Below, piece by piece: positions 12,375 to 22,932 of a DNA stretch of 64,000 bases. The DNA comes from Dugong dugon. Lineage: Eukaryota; Chordata; Mammalia; Sirenia; Dugongidae. Below the pieces are notes generated by a model. It worked only from the letters and a program-made list of their open reading frames with translations. It made no database searches and was not told where the DNA came from. A program made the position numbers and the translations under genes. The stretch covers positions 114,962,182 to 115,026,181 of the forward strand of contig CM057466.1 of assembly GCA_030035585.1 (NCBI GenBank), given 5' to 3'. Numbering within the stretch: position 1 is the stretch's first letter; each line of letters starts with the position of its first letter.

Positions 12375-12549
12375 CCAAAAAACCAAACCAAACCCACAGC
12401 CGTCGAGTCGATTGTGACTCATAGTGACCCTATAGGACAGAGTAGAACTATCCCATAGAGTTTCCAAGGAGCACCTGGTGGATTCGAACTGGCAACCTTT
12501 TGACTAGCAGCCATAGCACTTAACCACTACACCACCAGGGTTTCCTTTC
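12375..12549 (-). mobile_element. AfroSINE, minus strand
   Basis: A full SINE read on the minus strand: tRNA-like head with B box (gattcgaac seen on plus near 12481), the variable middle, and the RTE-type tail with agtcgattgtgactcatag. The 9-bp repeat gacaatata at 12366-12374 and 12550-12558 is its TSD. Confidence 0.93.
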
Positions 12550-12559
12550 GACAATATAG

Positions 12560-13803
12560 GTTATTCAAATTAAATAACCATCAGGCCCATGGCAAGATGA
12601 AAGGGACACTCCATGCTAGAAGTATACTCCTCTCCTCTGCCAGCACATGGTACAGAAGCAAACATCTGCAGGAGAAAATTTACCGAGACCTGTGATGGCT
12701 TCCACCATGTGTACGGAACATATGTTTGGAAACCTATTAAACAAAAGAGCAAGAGCAGCCTTGTCAAAAAGTTTTAGATCAAGGGCTCACTCTTCCTGAA
12801 TATTTTTTAATTGGTCAATTAGTTCTGTAAGTATTTGGGGAAAGCGTTTCCTCAAAGGAGGGCTGCATATGGTTCTGTTTGAAATTATCTAAGTTCTGAA
12901 CGCTTACTCTTCTAGCTAACGTTTGAGGCTGCGTCTACACATTCAAACAAATCCAATTGTTTGGACTAATAGGTTTATTACCAACCAGGTGTTTGACCAA
13001 GAATACCAATCAAGTAAGAGAGGGGCTGTAACATGGGGATCTGTCTGTTCACTGAAACAACTAGTTAGTAATTGGTTAATTAGTAGAGAAATTTTAACCA
13101 CATTTGCAAGCCTGGTGAACTGAAGTGTAAATGTAGGTCAATATTGGTATTTAAATCTTTCCGTAGACATATTTTATTTAAACTGTCGTTTCAAGCTATG
13201 TTCTCTAAGCACTACAAAACAGCGGATCACAGCACAGTTGGGAGTTGAGCGGGGGAAGCTCATTAAGACGTGAGTGGCACAGGACACAACTTGAAATTCC
13301 TTACTGATCATTTATATTCTTTATGCTAATTATTCATGAGCAGACATTCTATCTGAACCATTACCAACTGCTTCCCCCTGTCTTTAATTGGATTTTATTA
13401 ACTCACATCTATTGTTTAAAGCGAACAATAACACAAAAAGTAGAGAAGGAAAGCTGGCTGGATGGAAACCTCATTGTGGTGAATAATTTGAACAGGTGGG
13501 CAAATTGAAATATTTAGTGAGCTGCTTTGTTTTAGCTTGCATTTAAAAAGTTTGTAATGATCAAAGACTTTTTCAAAAATACACCCACTGAGTTCAGATT
13601 TATCTGCAGATTTTAGGTAGATCAGCACCACGAAAATAACTAAACATTCTGGTTAGACATAAGAGGTTGAAGTGCCAACAGGCGCTGGGTGGTTTGATCG
13701 CGGAAGAAATAGTGAGGTTCAGAGAACCTGGATTTGGTTTTCTGTTTCTGTAACAAATTGGTATATGGCCCAAAGTGGAAAAAGTATGTTTGCTTTGATT
13801 ATT
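12560..13803. other. Unannotated AT-rich DNA, possible conserved element
   Basis: No repeat recognised. The stretch around 13320-13340 (atgctaattattcatgagc) contains an octamer-like ATGCTAAT and a homeodomain-type TAATTA. That is the texture of vertebrate conserved noncoding DNA, but conservation cannot be judged from one sequence. Confidence 0.3.
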
Positions 13804-13815
13804 AATAGGTTGCTA

Positions 13816-13981
13816 AAAAAAAAAGGAAACCCATTGCTGTCAAGTTAATTCCGACTCACAGCGACCCTATAGGACAGAGTAGAACTGCCCCCGTAGGGTT
13901 TCCAAGAAGCAGCTGGTGGATCTGAACTGCAGACCTTTTGGTTAGCAGCCAAAAGCTTAACCGCTATGCCACCAGGGCTCC
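13816..13981 (-). mobile_element. AfroSINE, minus strand, 12-bp TSD
   Basis: Complete SINE preceded on plus by its A-rich tail complement. The exact 12-bp repeat aataggttgcta at 13804-13815 and 13982-13993 marks the insertion. Internal landmarks: cgaccctataggacagagta and the antisense tRNA-like head ending in ccaccagggctcc. Confidence 0.95.
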
Positions 13982-14030
13982 AATAGGTTGCTACAGATTA
14001 TATAATCATATAACACTTTTTATAATTATA

Positions 14031-14247
14031 TAGGAATCCTTGACAGCACAGTGGTTAAGCACTCAGCTACTAACCAAAATGTTGGTGGTTCGAACCCACC
14101 AGCCACTCCACAGGAGAAAGATGTGGTAGTTTACTTCCATAAAGATTACAGTCTAGGAAACCCTACAGTTCCAAGAGCTCTACTCTGTCCTATAGGGTCA
14201 CTACAAGTCAGAATTGACTTGACGGCAATGGGTTTGGCTTTGATTCT
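14031..14247 (+). mobile_element. AfroSINE, plus strand, long form
   Basis: tRNA-like head (cagcacagtggttaagcact; B box gttcgaaccc), then the extra middle segment with gaaagatgtggtagtttac and ataaagattacag. It ends with the RTE-type tail tcagaattgacttgacggca. No clean TSD seen. The 73-aa ORF here is a by-product. Confidence 0.92.
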
Positions 14248-14444
14248 AGAGATTATATTGTTGATGTATTAGAACATGAGCAAGGATGGTGGCTACATTT
14301 TCTCAGTCTCTGTCACAGATTTAATGGTGTTATAAGGGAAAGGAGCAGACTAAAGCTAAAATCCTCTTGCATTCCACTAAAAGCTGTTAAGTAAAATTAC
14401 GTGTAGCTATCTTCCCCAACACAGACAGGAAGTTTCCTCACTCA

Positions 14445-14525
14445 ACCAACCTTTGAGTTAACACTGAGTGCGGAGCTCTGAGCTAGGCACTGAGACCCAA
14501 GGTACAACCAGACCATCGTCTCACC
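14445..14525 (-). mobile_element. L2-like fragment
   Basis: The string tttgagttaacactgagtgc followed by tgagctaggcactgag resembles the antisense L2 3' end. Diverged and short. Confidence 0.45.
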
Positions 14526-14580
14526 GTGGTGAGTATACGAGGCCCTCAGGGGAACAGAGAGGAAGAGGAGCAACTAGAAC

Positions 14581-14730
14581 CAGGGCTTCGAACCATTTCA
14601 TTTCCACCCCCAGAAATACTGAATCCAAATTTAAATTTTAACAAGATGCCCAGGTGATTCTTATGTATAGCTTCTGGGAACTTGTTAGAAATGCAAATTC
14701 TCCTTGAACAAACAGGTTCAGGAAGCCCTG
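14581..14730 (+). mobile_element. Non-autonomous hAT element (MITE), copy 1
   Basis: Terminal inverted repeats cagggcttcgaacc (14581-14594) and ggttcaggaagccctg (14715-14730) bound a 150-bp non-coding element. The flanks 14573-14580 and 14731-14738 are both actagaac, the exact 8-bp TSD expected for hAT transposons. Its interior (gtgattcttatgtata, then aacttgttagaaatgcaaat) is homologous to copy 2 at 41280-41505. It lacks about 75 bp present there. Confidence 0.9.
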
Positions 14731-14738
14731 ACTAGAAC

Positions 14739-15428
14739 ACATCCGAAGGTGTTTGATGTAATATGAATAAGTGGGAAAGGGAAGTGAGAGGAGTGACCAT
14801 CTCCACTCAGACTACCAGGGAGGGCATCGCAGAAAAAGAGGTGAGGTAGGTCTTAGAAAGCGTAACATCTCTCACCACTAACTGTTCTGGAAGAATATTC
14901 CAGATAATAGGGATCTTCATTATTTTACATTTTCTTTTTAGTGACCAACCCTGCAGGGAAAGTGATCATCAAGGCTTGCTCATCGGTGCCTGTATCTAGG
15001 CCATGCAGGTAAACCCTATGGCAACACAAGTGTTGGCATATAGTTGGTTTGTTTGCTTCTTTTAAGAGTAAAATTGAATCTACCTGATGAAGTGCCTTCA
15101 GACTATGTTTAATCCGCTGATGTCCTACTCAGTAACCGTTATAACCAACCATTTGCTATAAAGACCCATTGATCCACAGGAGCATCCATAAATCCTCACC
15201 AAAAATTGTTCTGCTGTTCAATCAAATGTGTGATTTCTCTACTTTCTACTGCAAAAAAATAACAATAGCAATTAATACCTCATCCTCAAAAGCTTACTTC
15301 TCTTTAGAGAAGATTCTCTATTTTGCCCAATAAAAAATTTAAAAATTTTCATCTCTATTTTCCACTAGTCTTCTGTTCAATTACTTGTTTATGTGCCCTT
15401 TGCCTCATAGTGGACTTAGTCATGTTAC
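14739..15428. other. Unannotated intergenic DNA
   Basis: AT-rich, unique-looking sequence. No repeat or gene recognised. Confidence 0.4.
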
Positions 15429-15433
15429 GGGAA

Positions 15434-15956
15434 TGTCTTAGTTACCTAGTGCTGCTATAACAGAAATACCACAAGTGGATAGCTTTAACAAATAGAAATT
15501 TATTCTTTCACAGTTTAGGAGGCTAGAAGTCCGAATTCAGGGCACCAGCTCCAGGGGAAGGCTATCTATTTCCGTCAGCTCTGGAGAAAGGTCCTTGTCA
15601 TCAATCTTCCCCTGGTCTAGGAGCTCCTCAGCTCAGGGGACCCTGGGTCCAAAGGACATGCTCTGCTCCCAGCACTGCTTTCTTGGTGGCATGAACTCCT
15701 CCTACCTCTCTGGTCACTTCTCTCTTTTATACCTCAAAAGAGATAGACTCAAGATACAACCTAATCTTGTAGATTGAGTCCTGCCTCATTAACATAACTA
15801 CCCCAGTCCTGCTTCGTTAATGTCATAGAGGTAGGATTTACAACACATAGGAAAATCACGTCAGATGACAAAATGGCTGACAATCACACAATACTGAGAA
15901 TCATGGTCTAGCCAAATTGACACACATTTTGGGGGGACACAATTCAGTCCATAACA
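15434..15956 (-). mobile_element. Solo LTR, ERVL-MaLR-like, minus strand, 5-bp TSD
   Basis: A 523-bp LTR. On plus it runs tgtcttagttacctagtgct ... cagtccataaca, so TG and CA close it. Flanks 15429-15433 and 15957-15961 are both gggaa. The transcription sense is minus: there the LTR starts tgttatggactgaattgtgt and has AATAAA near its end, as in MaLR LTRs. It is related to the plus-sense solo LTR at 51640. No internal retroviral sequence adjoins it, so recombination between two LTRs probably left it solo. Confidence 0.9.
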
Positions 15957-15961
15957 GGGAA

Positions 15962-17190
15962 AAATGTACTTACTCATCTAACTCAATTTGGTTTACGCTG
16001 TTTGCTTCTCTGCTGTGTGTCTTGCATATTATAGAGTCTAGTTTTGACTCTTAGCGCCTGTTAGAGACTGTGAAGGAGGATGATGAGTACAATGGGATGA
16101 CAATGCCACCACTTCTTGACACTGAGGTGGGTAACTCCTCTGCCATAGGAAGGAGAAAAAGGGAGAAAAATGGGTCACCTGTAGGGTTTCCTAAGCCTTC
16201 AATTCTACCCTATCTGGGAAGTTAACAGTGACATAGTTACTGTTACATAACAGCAGTCACTGCAGCTGGAATGAAATCCAGCTTGACTATAAATTACAGT
16301 ATTAGGAATGTCCCTGCGAGCCAGCAGAAACCTCATAACTCACTCTGGGACATGATTATTATTTTTCTCTCTCCCTGAGGTTGTCCGGGTGCTTTGAGTA
16401 AGAGACACACTCATTTCCCAACTTCAACGCTCAAGTGAAGAGTGCTTTTGCTCCCTTATGATTAATTACACATTTACTTAAGATAACATTCGATGACATT
16501 ATTTCCCTTTGTTAAAATTACATAAGTGCTTTGAATCTCCCCCAAAGATACAGGTTAATGAAATCAGAACAACCCGTTGACAAGCGGGGAAAGAAATCAA
16601 CTGAAGTGATTATTTAGAAATTCAAAGTTTAAAAAGTTGTTTAAAAGGCTGGAACTTGGCTAGAGAAAGTTGCATGTGTACACACAAACAATATGATGTC
16701 AAAGAAATAAAGACAAGCCCTGAAAGGGGTGAGAAGGACACAATATAAAAGTAAAATAATGTCATGAGTTACATAATCAAAGATGCTACTCGCCTGAACT
16801 TGTCTTACGGCACACTTTAAAAATATCTTTGTGTTAATTTTTCCACATCACTTACTTCCTGTATAGCCAAATGATCTTTCATCACTGAGTATTAAATGTG
16901 GACTTTTTCAACCATACAATAATGTTTAACATTTAAGATTGAATCGACTCAATGGCAACCGGTGATAAGTGATTCTACTGTTTTTAAGATAAGTCTACTT
17001 ATCTTTAAGGAAAATAAAAACACCGACTTTGAGGGCAATCATTTGTAATTGAAAGGAATAAAGTGCGACAGGACCTTTGGGTCAAATTCCTGGCATCTGG
17101 AGGCCCAGCGGCATGCAGTAAATTTTCAGTTTCACTATAAACCCATTTAATTGTCTTCACTGTAAATGTAATACACGATTTTCCCACTTT
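15962..17190. other. Unannotated DNA, possible conserved noncoding stretch
   Basis: No repeat seen. The part at about 16380-16640 is AT-rich with balanced, low-CpG texture and homeodomain-like sites (gattaattacac). It is a candidate for a conserved regulatory element only by appearance. A short SINE-tail-like string near 16942 (aatcgactcaatggcaac) is too small to call. Confidence 0.3.
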
Positions 17191-17198
17191 TTGATAGG

Positions 17199-17506
17199 AA
17201 CCGTTTAAAATGTAATATTTCTATGTATTCTAAACAGTTTGAGTGACTTAATTTCAAAGTACAAAAACTACTATGTTCTCACTCTGTAATTTAAAAAAAA
17301 AATGTTTTTGACATTAAACAGCGGTTGAAATGAGTCAATTTTAGCAGTGACAAAGAATGTTTTTGACTACAAATATGGTGTTTAAACAGTTATTTTAACA
17401 GTAGACTTGTCAAGTTGATGTCGCTGGGCATCATAAAAACTGTTTAAAACTGTAAATTTAACTGTTAAAATTAGCGGTTACACTGTTGGCTGCTAAACAC
17501 TGTTAA
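17199..17506. promoter_or_regulatory. Homotypic cluster of MYB-like motifs (candidate)
   Basis: Within about 310 bp there are about ten AACNG/CNGTT-type strings: aaccgttt 17199, aaacagttt 17232, aaacagcggttg 17316, aaacagtt 17384, taacag near 17396, aaactgttt 17437, aactgttaa 17460, agcggtta 17473, cactgttgg 17481, acactgttaa 17497. Several are palindromic. MYB proteins bind YAACNG. The motif is short and AT-rich DNA inflates counts, so function is inference only. Confidence 0.3.
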
Positions 17507-17719
17507 AGTGAAGCAGTAAGGAACCCAAACATCCACAACACAAAGTGTTAATTTTTCAAATGTTAATATTTTTTTGTCACTCATTGTTATTTTACTGAAG
17601 TACAATGTACAATAATATTTTGAAAAGAGAAGAGAATTTTCTGAGGAAGTTGCTCCAAACCAAATGTTAAGCTGGCATGGAAGAAAGAAGAAACAACTTG
17701 GCAGTAAGTTGCTGAAGGT

Positions 17720-17815
17720 GACTTCCTGTAGTCAGGGCTCTCCTGTAATGTGTGGTGTTTTAGTTGGTCAAGTCTCAGCCTCTCAATGCTTCAAGTTCAG
17801 TTTCTTCATCTATTA
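17720..17815 (+). mobile_element. MIR-like fragment, left piece
   Basis: The string tcaagttcagtttcttcatc then tatta resembles the MIR core exit. It resumes after the SINE as catctattagatgggctgaa, so one old MIR-like element was split. The resemblance is partial. Confidence 0.5.
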
Positions 17816-18043
17816 AAAAAAAAAAATCAAAGCAATTGTCTTCAAGATGACCCCGACTCATGGTGAACCCATGTGTGTCAGAGTACAACTGTTGATTTTT
17901 AGGGGTTTTCAATGGCTGATTTTTAGGAAGTAGATTGCCAGGCCTTTCTTTCAAGGCACCTCTCAGTGGACTTGAATCTCCAACCTTTCAGTTAGCAACC
18001 CAGCACATTGATTGTTTGCATCAGCCAGGGCCTCCTTCCTCTG
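17816..18043 (-). mobile_element. AfroSINE variant, minus strand, in MIR-like DNA
   Basis: Antisense SINE of the form with the longer RTE tail (agaagtagatc-type segment near 17925, here aggaagtagattgccaggcc). The 9-bp repeat catctatta at 17807-17815 and 18044-18052 is its TSD. Confidence 0.9.
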
Positions 18044-18344
18044 CATCTATTAGATGGGCTGAATCATCTCCAGTGTGAGTAAGTGTAGTTTAATGAGTGA
18101 ACAGCACTGCATGCATAGTGATGATTCAACTCTGCAACTCTTTCTTTGGGAAACACCCTTTGTAAGAAATGTCATTCTAAGTGAAATAGCAAAATGTGGA
18201 CTTGACATTGTTGTATAGCTTCACGTGGCCAGCCCTCTTGAAGGGTCTCTAGGCTCTTGTGATAATTGGGAGAGAAGTTAGGCTGCCAAGGAGGGTTTTT
18301 TACTCTCTGGCCTTTACTAATAGGTCTGAAAAGCACACACATGG

Positions 18345-18600
18345 TGTCATGAATTCAATTGTGTCCCCCAAAAATATGTGTATCAATTTGGCTAGGTCAT
18401 GGTTCCAGTATTGTATGATTGTCTACCATTTTATCATCTGATGTGATTTCCCTATATGTTGTAAATCCTATCACTATGATGTTAATGAGACGGATTAGTG
18501 GCAGTTATATTGATGAGATCTACCAGATTAGATAGTGTCTTAAGCCAATCTCTTTTGAGATATAAAAAAGAGAAGTGAGCAGGTTACGGAACATGATGTC
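18345..18600 (+). mobile_element. MaLR-like LTR fragment, plus strand
   Basis: It starts tgtcatgaattcaattgtgt then cccccaaaa, and goes on with gtgtatcaatttggct. This is the same 5' LTR sequence as at 51640 on plus. Resemblance fades after the tctcttttgagatataaaaa region, so it is 3'-truncated or highly diverged. Confidence 0.75.
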
Positions 18601-18854
18601 CCTGAAGACAGAGTGGAGAAGAGATGATCACAGTTAGTTCTTGCCAACCTATAAGAGTTGGCTCCAGCACACCACTGATCCTGATTCAAATGGCTTAAAC
18701 AGTAAGAAAAATATCACGGCTCCTTGGTGATTGCTAGCTGAGGTTCAACTCTGTCAAGACCCAGCTCTTTGCCTTTCCTCTGCAATCTCTGGATGGTGGG
18801 CAGTCCTCAAGCCACCTCATCTAAGAGTCCCCAGCTGTGATAATGAGGACCCTG

Positions 18855-18940
18855 AAAGTGAATTCCAGCTCCACCTGACAAATGTGTGAATGAGGGCAAT
18901 GAACTAGACTTCTCTGAACCTCAGTCTTCTCATTAAAAAA
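18855..18940 (+). mobile_element. MIR-like fragment
   Basis: Strings aatgaactagacttctctga and acctcagtcttctcatt follow the MIR consensus order, ending in an A16 run at about 18935-18950. Confidence 0.5.
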
Positions 18941-18950
18941 AAAAAAAAAG

Positions 18951-19828
18951 CTAGCAAAATAATAGAGTCTGCACTTATCCAACTCACAAGAATTTGAAAC
19001 GTACACACGAGTCTATCAACTGAGACATCACTTCCTTCATGCCCTGCCCCCCATCCCCATATTTTCAGAATAAGATATATCCAGTCTTGGCCCTCACTCT
19101 AGACTTTGGCTGGTTATGTGTCTGCTCCCTGCATTAATGAGATTGTAGGGGCACTCAGGGAACAGTAAAGAGTGGCCTAGATAGTATAAGCTATTTGAAT
19201 TGGGAGATAACTCGTGATGAACAAGTTGAGGCAAGCCGTGGACTGTCTTGGGTTCTAGACCCACTTCATTAGTAGCAGTAGGGAGACACTAAAGGTTCTT
19301 AAGCTGGGCAGTGACAGAGTTCAAATGGTGTTTTAGGCAGGTTAATACGGGCAGCATGTGATCTAGAAGGAAACAAGCAGATATGAAGAAGATGACCAGT
19401 GGAGAGGCTGTTACAAAAGAGATGACCAGAGACTGGGCTGGGGTCAGGTCATGGAGATGAAAAGGAAGCTCTGCTGATAGTGAGACATGGAGACAAAATG
19501 AAGAGGAGCTTGGGTTCCAAACCTACCAGCTGTACTCTAGACAGCACAGGGCCTTCTGGTCTGTTGATGGAAGTGCTCGGATGGCATGGAGTCCACTCTG
19601 GACCAGGTGGACACCTGTCAGACTGATTTCCCCAGTGCCTGGTGATTGAGCAGGAAGTCGAGGAAGGCCTCAGCCAGGCTAAGCCAAGGAGAAGCCAGGG
19701 AGGCTTCTGAGAGGAGAGAGCCAAAGGAGAGCCTGAAGGGTGCAGAGGCAGAGATGGCATTTAGAGCAAAAGGCATGAAATAATTCATCCCCGTTCTAAG
19801 TAATTTAGTATGACTAGAGAGTGCCTGA
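18951..19828. other. Unannotated intergenic DNA
   Basis: No repeat or gene recognised. The 103- and 105-aa minus-strand ORFs at 19449-19935 overlap each other in different frames and show no family resemblance. Confidence 0.4.
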
Positions 19829-20043
19829 GGAGTCCTGGTGGCACAGTGGTTAAGTGCCCCACTGCTAATCAAAAAGTCAGCACTACAAACCCACCAGCCG
19901 CTCCATGAGATAAAGATGTGGAAGTCTGCTTTCATAAAGATTACAGCCTTGGAAACCCTATGGGGCAGTTCTATTCTGTCCTAGAGGGTCACTGTGGATC
20001 GGGATCAACTCAACAGCAGTGGATTTGGTGGATTTGGTTTTTG
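19829..20043 (+). mobile_element. AfroSINE, plus strand, long form
   Basis: Head ggagtcctggtggcacagtg then gttaag, the middle with gataaagatgtggaagtctg, tail ending tttggtggatttggttttt. No exact TSD seen. Confidence 0.92.
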
Positions 20044-20167
20044 GCTTACAGAGTGTCTAGAGAAAAGCCAGGCACACAGCATGAAGACTTTGAGAGGTGA
20101 CCTGTGGGTGAGATTTCACAGAAGACAGTGGGAGCCGACCAGAGGACTTCGATCCAACCAGTAACAC

Positions 20168-20229
20168 AAATAAACCAAACCCAAAAACCCATTGCCATCC
20201 AGCTGATTCCAATTCATAGCGACCCTGTA
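20168..20229 (-). mobile_element. AfroSINE tail fragment, minus strand
   Basis: Only the 3' part is present (accaaacccaaaaacccatt then gccatcc, gattccaattcatagcgacc). The tRNA-like head is absent, so it is 5'-truncated. Confidence 0.8.
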
Positions 20230-20621
20230 CACAACTAGATGCAGGTTAAAGACACAGCCTAAGGGCAGAGAAAGGTGTTTGGGGTAAGATATGGGAAGGG
20301 GTAAGGGTAGCAGCAAGGAAGCTGAGAAGAGGAGAGAGCAGGAGGAGCTGGGGAATGCATGGTGCCATAAAATCCAGGCAGCCTGGGCACAAGCAACCTG
20401 GGAGCACCTGCCCAAAGAGCCCCCGAGGTCTGTTAGCAACTGTGAGCTTGTGCTGTGCACGGCCTCTGAGATTTTGGCAGAGGGAGATTTTGGCATAAAA
20501 TTGGCTTCTTCTGACTATCATCACAGGGTTTCCTGAAATCTAGTATATAAAAATAAAAATTATATAGCTCTGGAAGAAGAGGAGAAACACTTGCCAAAGG
20601 TGGAAATAGGAATGCCTGTGG

Positions 20622-21441
20622 TGTTGTGAATTACTAGAATATGGCCCTTCTAGCCGTTCATGGTCTTGTGACTCCCACAAAATGATTGGGTGAGACTATG
20701 CAAATGTGGTGCTTGTGGCCCACCAAGGGGATTGGACAGTCTGCTAATAATGCATATAAGGCATATGGAACCCTACGGGATTGGTCAGTTTTGCCATTCT
20801 GCTAGGGTTAGAGAGCCAATCCCAGAAGCGGAGAGGGGACCTCATTACTATCAAGAAGAAGAACTGGGAGCACAGCATATCCTTTGAACCCAGGGTCCCT
20901 GAGCTGAGAACCTCCTAGACTCAGGAGACAGAGAGAAAGAGCAATAACACCGGAGACAGCGCAAAACAGCGAAAAGCTGCAGCAGAGAAACGGTGGCAGC
21001 AGAGCCAGGAGACTGGCACTATATGGCAAGTGGGCTTTCTGGCTCATGGAGTGAGGCGGCTACAGTAGGCTTGCCAACCCACGGAGCAAGAGAGCTGAGC
21101 ACCTTCGGGAAGGAGACTTCCTGGTGGAGTGATGTTCCTCCAGGCACTTATCAGTGGAGCTAAAGAGCTTTGTAACACTTACCTGAGCAGGGCAGACGCT
21201 GGGCTGAGAGTGTGGGGCCCAGGCTGAGAATGGGACCCAGCAACTAAGAAGAAGCTGTCTTGATCAAAGAATAGTATCCCGAGTCATTCCTATTACTTCC
21301 AATTTGATCCTGATCTTGAATTGTAGTTTGTTACTTCTCTAACAAACCATATAACTCTGAGTATGGTCTGTGAGTTCTGTGTTGCCATTGCAACGAATTG
21401 TTGAAGCCAGAAGAGAAATAGAGAGTGCCGTAGGGGGGACA
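20622..21441 (+). mobile_element. ERVL-like LTR
   Basis: An LTR-like block opening near tgttgtgaattactagaat and closing ggggggaca at about 21441. It is followed three bases later by a tRNA-Leu-type primer-binding site. A module at 20855-20920 (ctgggagcacagcatatcct, then accctgagctgag-like text) is homologous to 51920-51990 of the MaLR-like LTR on the same strand. The 5' boundary is uncertain by a few tens of bases and no TSD can be read, because the downstream provirus body is missing or unrecognised. Confidence 0.6.
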
Positions 21442-21443
21442 GC

Positions 21444-21460
21444 TGGTGTCAGAATTGGTG
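21444..21460 (+). other. Primer-binding site, tRNA-Leu type
   Basis: TGGTGTCAGAATTGGTG lies just downstream of the LTR end. ERVL elements use a tRNA-Leu primer and have a PBS beginning TGGTGTCAGAAGTGG. Thirteen of the first fifteen bases agree. The site sets the LTR's orientation as plus. Confidence 0.6.
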
Positions 21461-22185
21461 AAAAGGTTGGAGAAAGGAGATATGTCTGACCTCCACCTCA
21501 TAGGAATCAGCTTTGGGCTGATGCTGATGGTGATTCTCCTCCCCCCTTATAGACGAGGAGGTCTGACATCACACCGCCATGTTTACAATGCCGACGTTAT
21601 TTCTGCAATTAAAGTTACCATTCATGCTAATTTGGTGTCTTAAAAAACTTGGGATCAATAATGTTCTGTTTAATATTAGAAGGAAATGTCACTGGACTCT
21701 TCACATATCCCAGGGGAATTCTGTCCCAGCAATATATTGTCAGTGCTTATTCAACCAAATGGGTGTTCATCTGAGCATTTAAAAAAATGAAATAGCACTA
21801 ACAATAGTGATACCACCATCTTGCGTGTCTATTTACCTCTTGGCTTTCAAAGAACTTAAGGCATTTTCATGTGTATTCTCCCCTATATATCCAAAAGTTT
21901 CTGTTAGGGAATCTTACAAAAGGACATTTTCATTCTTCATAATTAATCACAAGATACCCGCTACCGCAGTAACGAGAAGGAAAATGAGGAACCAGCTCAG
22001 AAAGACTAGAAGCCTTTGCGAAGGTCATGGACCACGGGTGCACTGGATCCAATACAAAGCCAATAGCATGCTACCGTGGAACATGGAAGGAAGTTAAATT
22101 CTGCATGTTCTAGTGAAACAGTGACTCTTAGAAGTAGAGGCATTTGCAGGGTGTGGTAGAGAGCCCCTACAGTTAAGAAATTGGT
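21461..22185. other. Possible degraded ERV interior, then unannotated DNA
   Basis: Downstream of the primer-binding site I recognise no gag or pol motif. Either the provirus is truncated here or the interior is too diverged to see. Short ORFs show no domain. Confidence 0.35.
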
Positions 22186-22189
22186 AGAC

Positions 22190-22345
22190 TGGGTTTCTTG
22201 CCACCTCTAACGCTGGGTGATGTGGCAGCTACCTGAGCTCCATCTCCTTATCTGTCATATGGACCTGACTCCTCTCTCCTCACATGCCCTACAGGGTGGT
22301 GAGGATTCAATAAAATAATGGCTATGAAAGCGTTGCAGCATTGTA
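22190..22345 (+). mobile_element. MIR element, plus strand
   Basis: Landmarks in MIR order: ctgggtttcttgccacctct, acctgagctccatctcctta, tggtgaggattcaataaaat, then aatggctatgaaagcg. Diverged but collinear with MIR. Confidence 0.7.
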
Positions 22346-22770
22346 AGTGAATGTGCGTCTCCATCATCACCATATATAAACTTTTGCACAGGTTGGACCA
22401 CACCAAAATCAATGCAAGAAGACAGCTCTGGGGGAATGCTGTCTGTCCTCATGTCTCCCTGAGTATCAGGCTGGCCCATAGCGGGAAGATATGATTGGCT
22501 ATTTTGAATCCACTGAGAAGTTCCTTATCAATTATTAGCCAGTCAATACCACCAAAGCTGTTATCCATTTAAACACAGCATAGGGATTCTGCTCTATTAG
22601 AGTTGACACGAACTGGATGGTGGGCATGTTCCATGTGAAACTCTTCTGTTGGTTTTGGTATAATACTGAGGCATTAACTATGTTGGTTTATATATGCTGT
22701 GGAAACACCAGTAAATCAGATTTCCATGTAACAACAAATATATTTCTGTTTTTGGCATTTGGTCATGAAT

Positions 22771-22878
22771 AGAACAGAACAAAAAACAGAACAGACTAGA
22801 GTAGGATAAGGTAGGGTAAGGTAAGGCAGGGCAGGACAGGGCAGGGCAGGGTAGGGCAGAGCAGGATAGGATAGGATG
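22771..22878 (+). repeat. Period-5 purine-rich repeat with G4 motif
   Basis: About 105 bp of 5-bp units drifting through gaaca, ggata, ggtaa and gggca. Positions 22839-22856 give four GGG runs separated by two bases each, a canonical G-quadruplex pattern on plus. It ends against a T23 run at 22881-22903, so on minus it could be a poly(A) tail followed by expanded pyrimidine units. Confidence 0.85.
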
Positions 22879-22932
22879 GATTTTTTTTTTTTTTTTTTTT
22901 TTTGCTTTGAAGGGACTTCTGGCATTATTTAG

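Noticed and set aside
16942-16962. AfroSINE tail near aatcgactcaatggcaac
   Set aside because: Only about 20 bases match, with no other SINE landmark around it.
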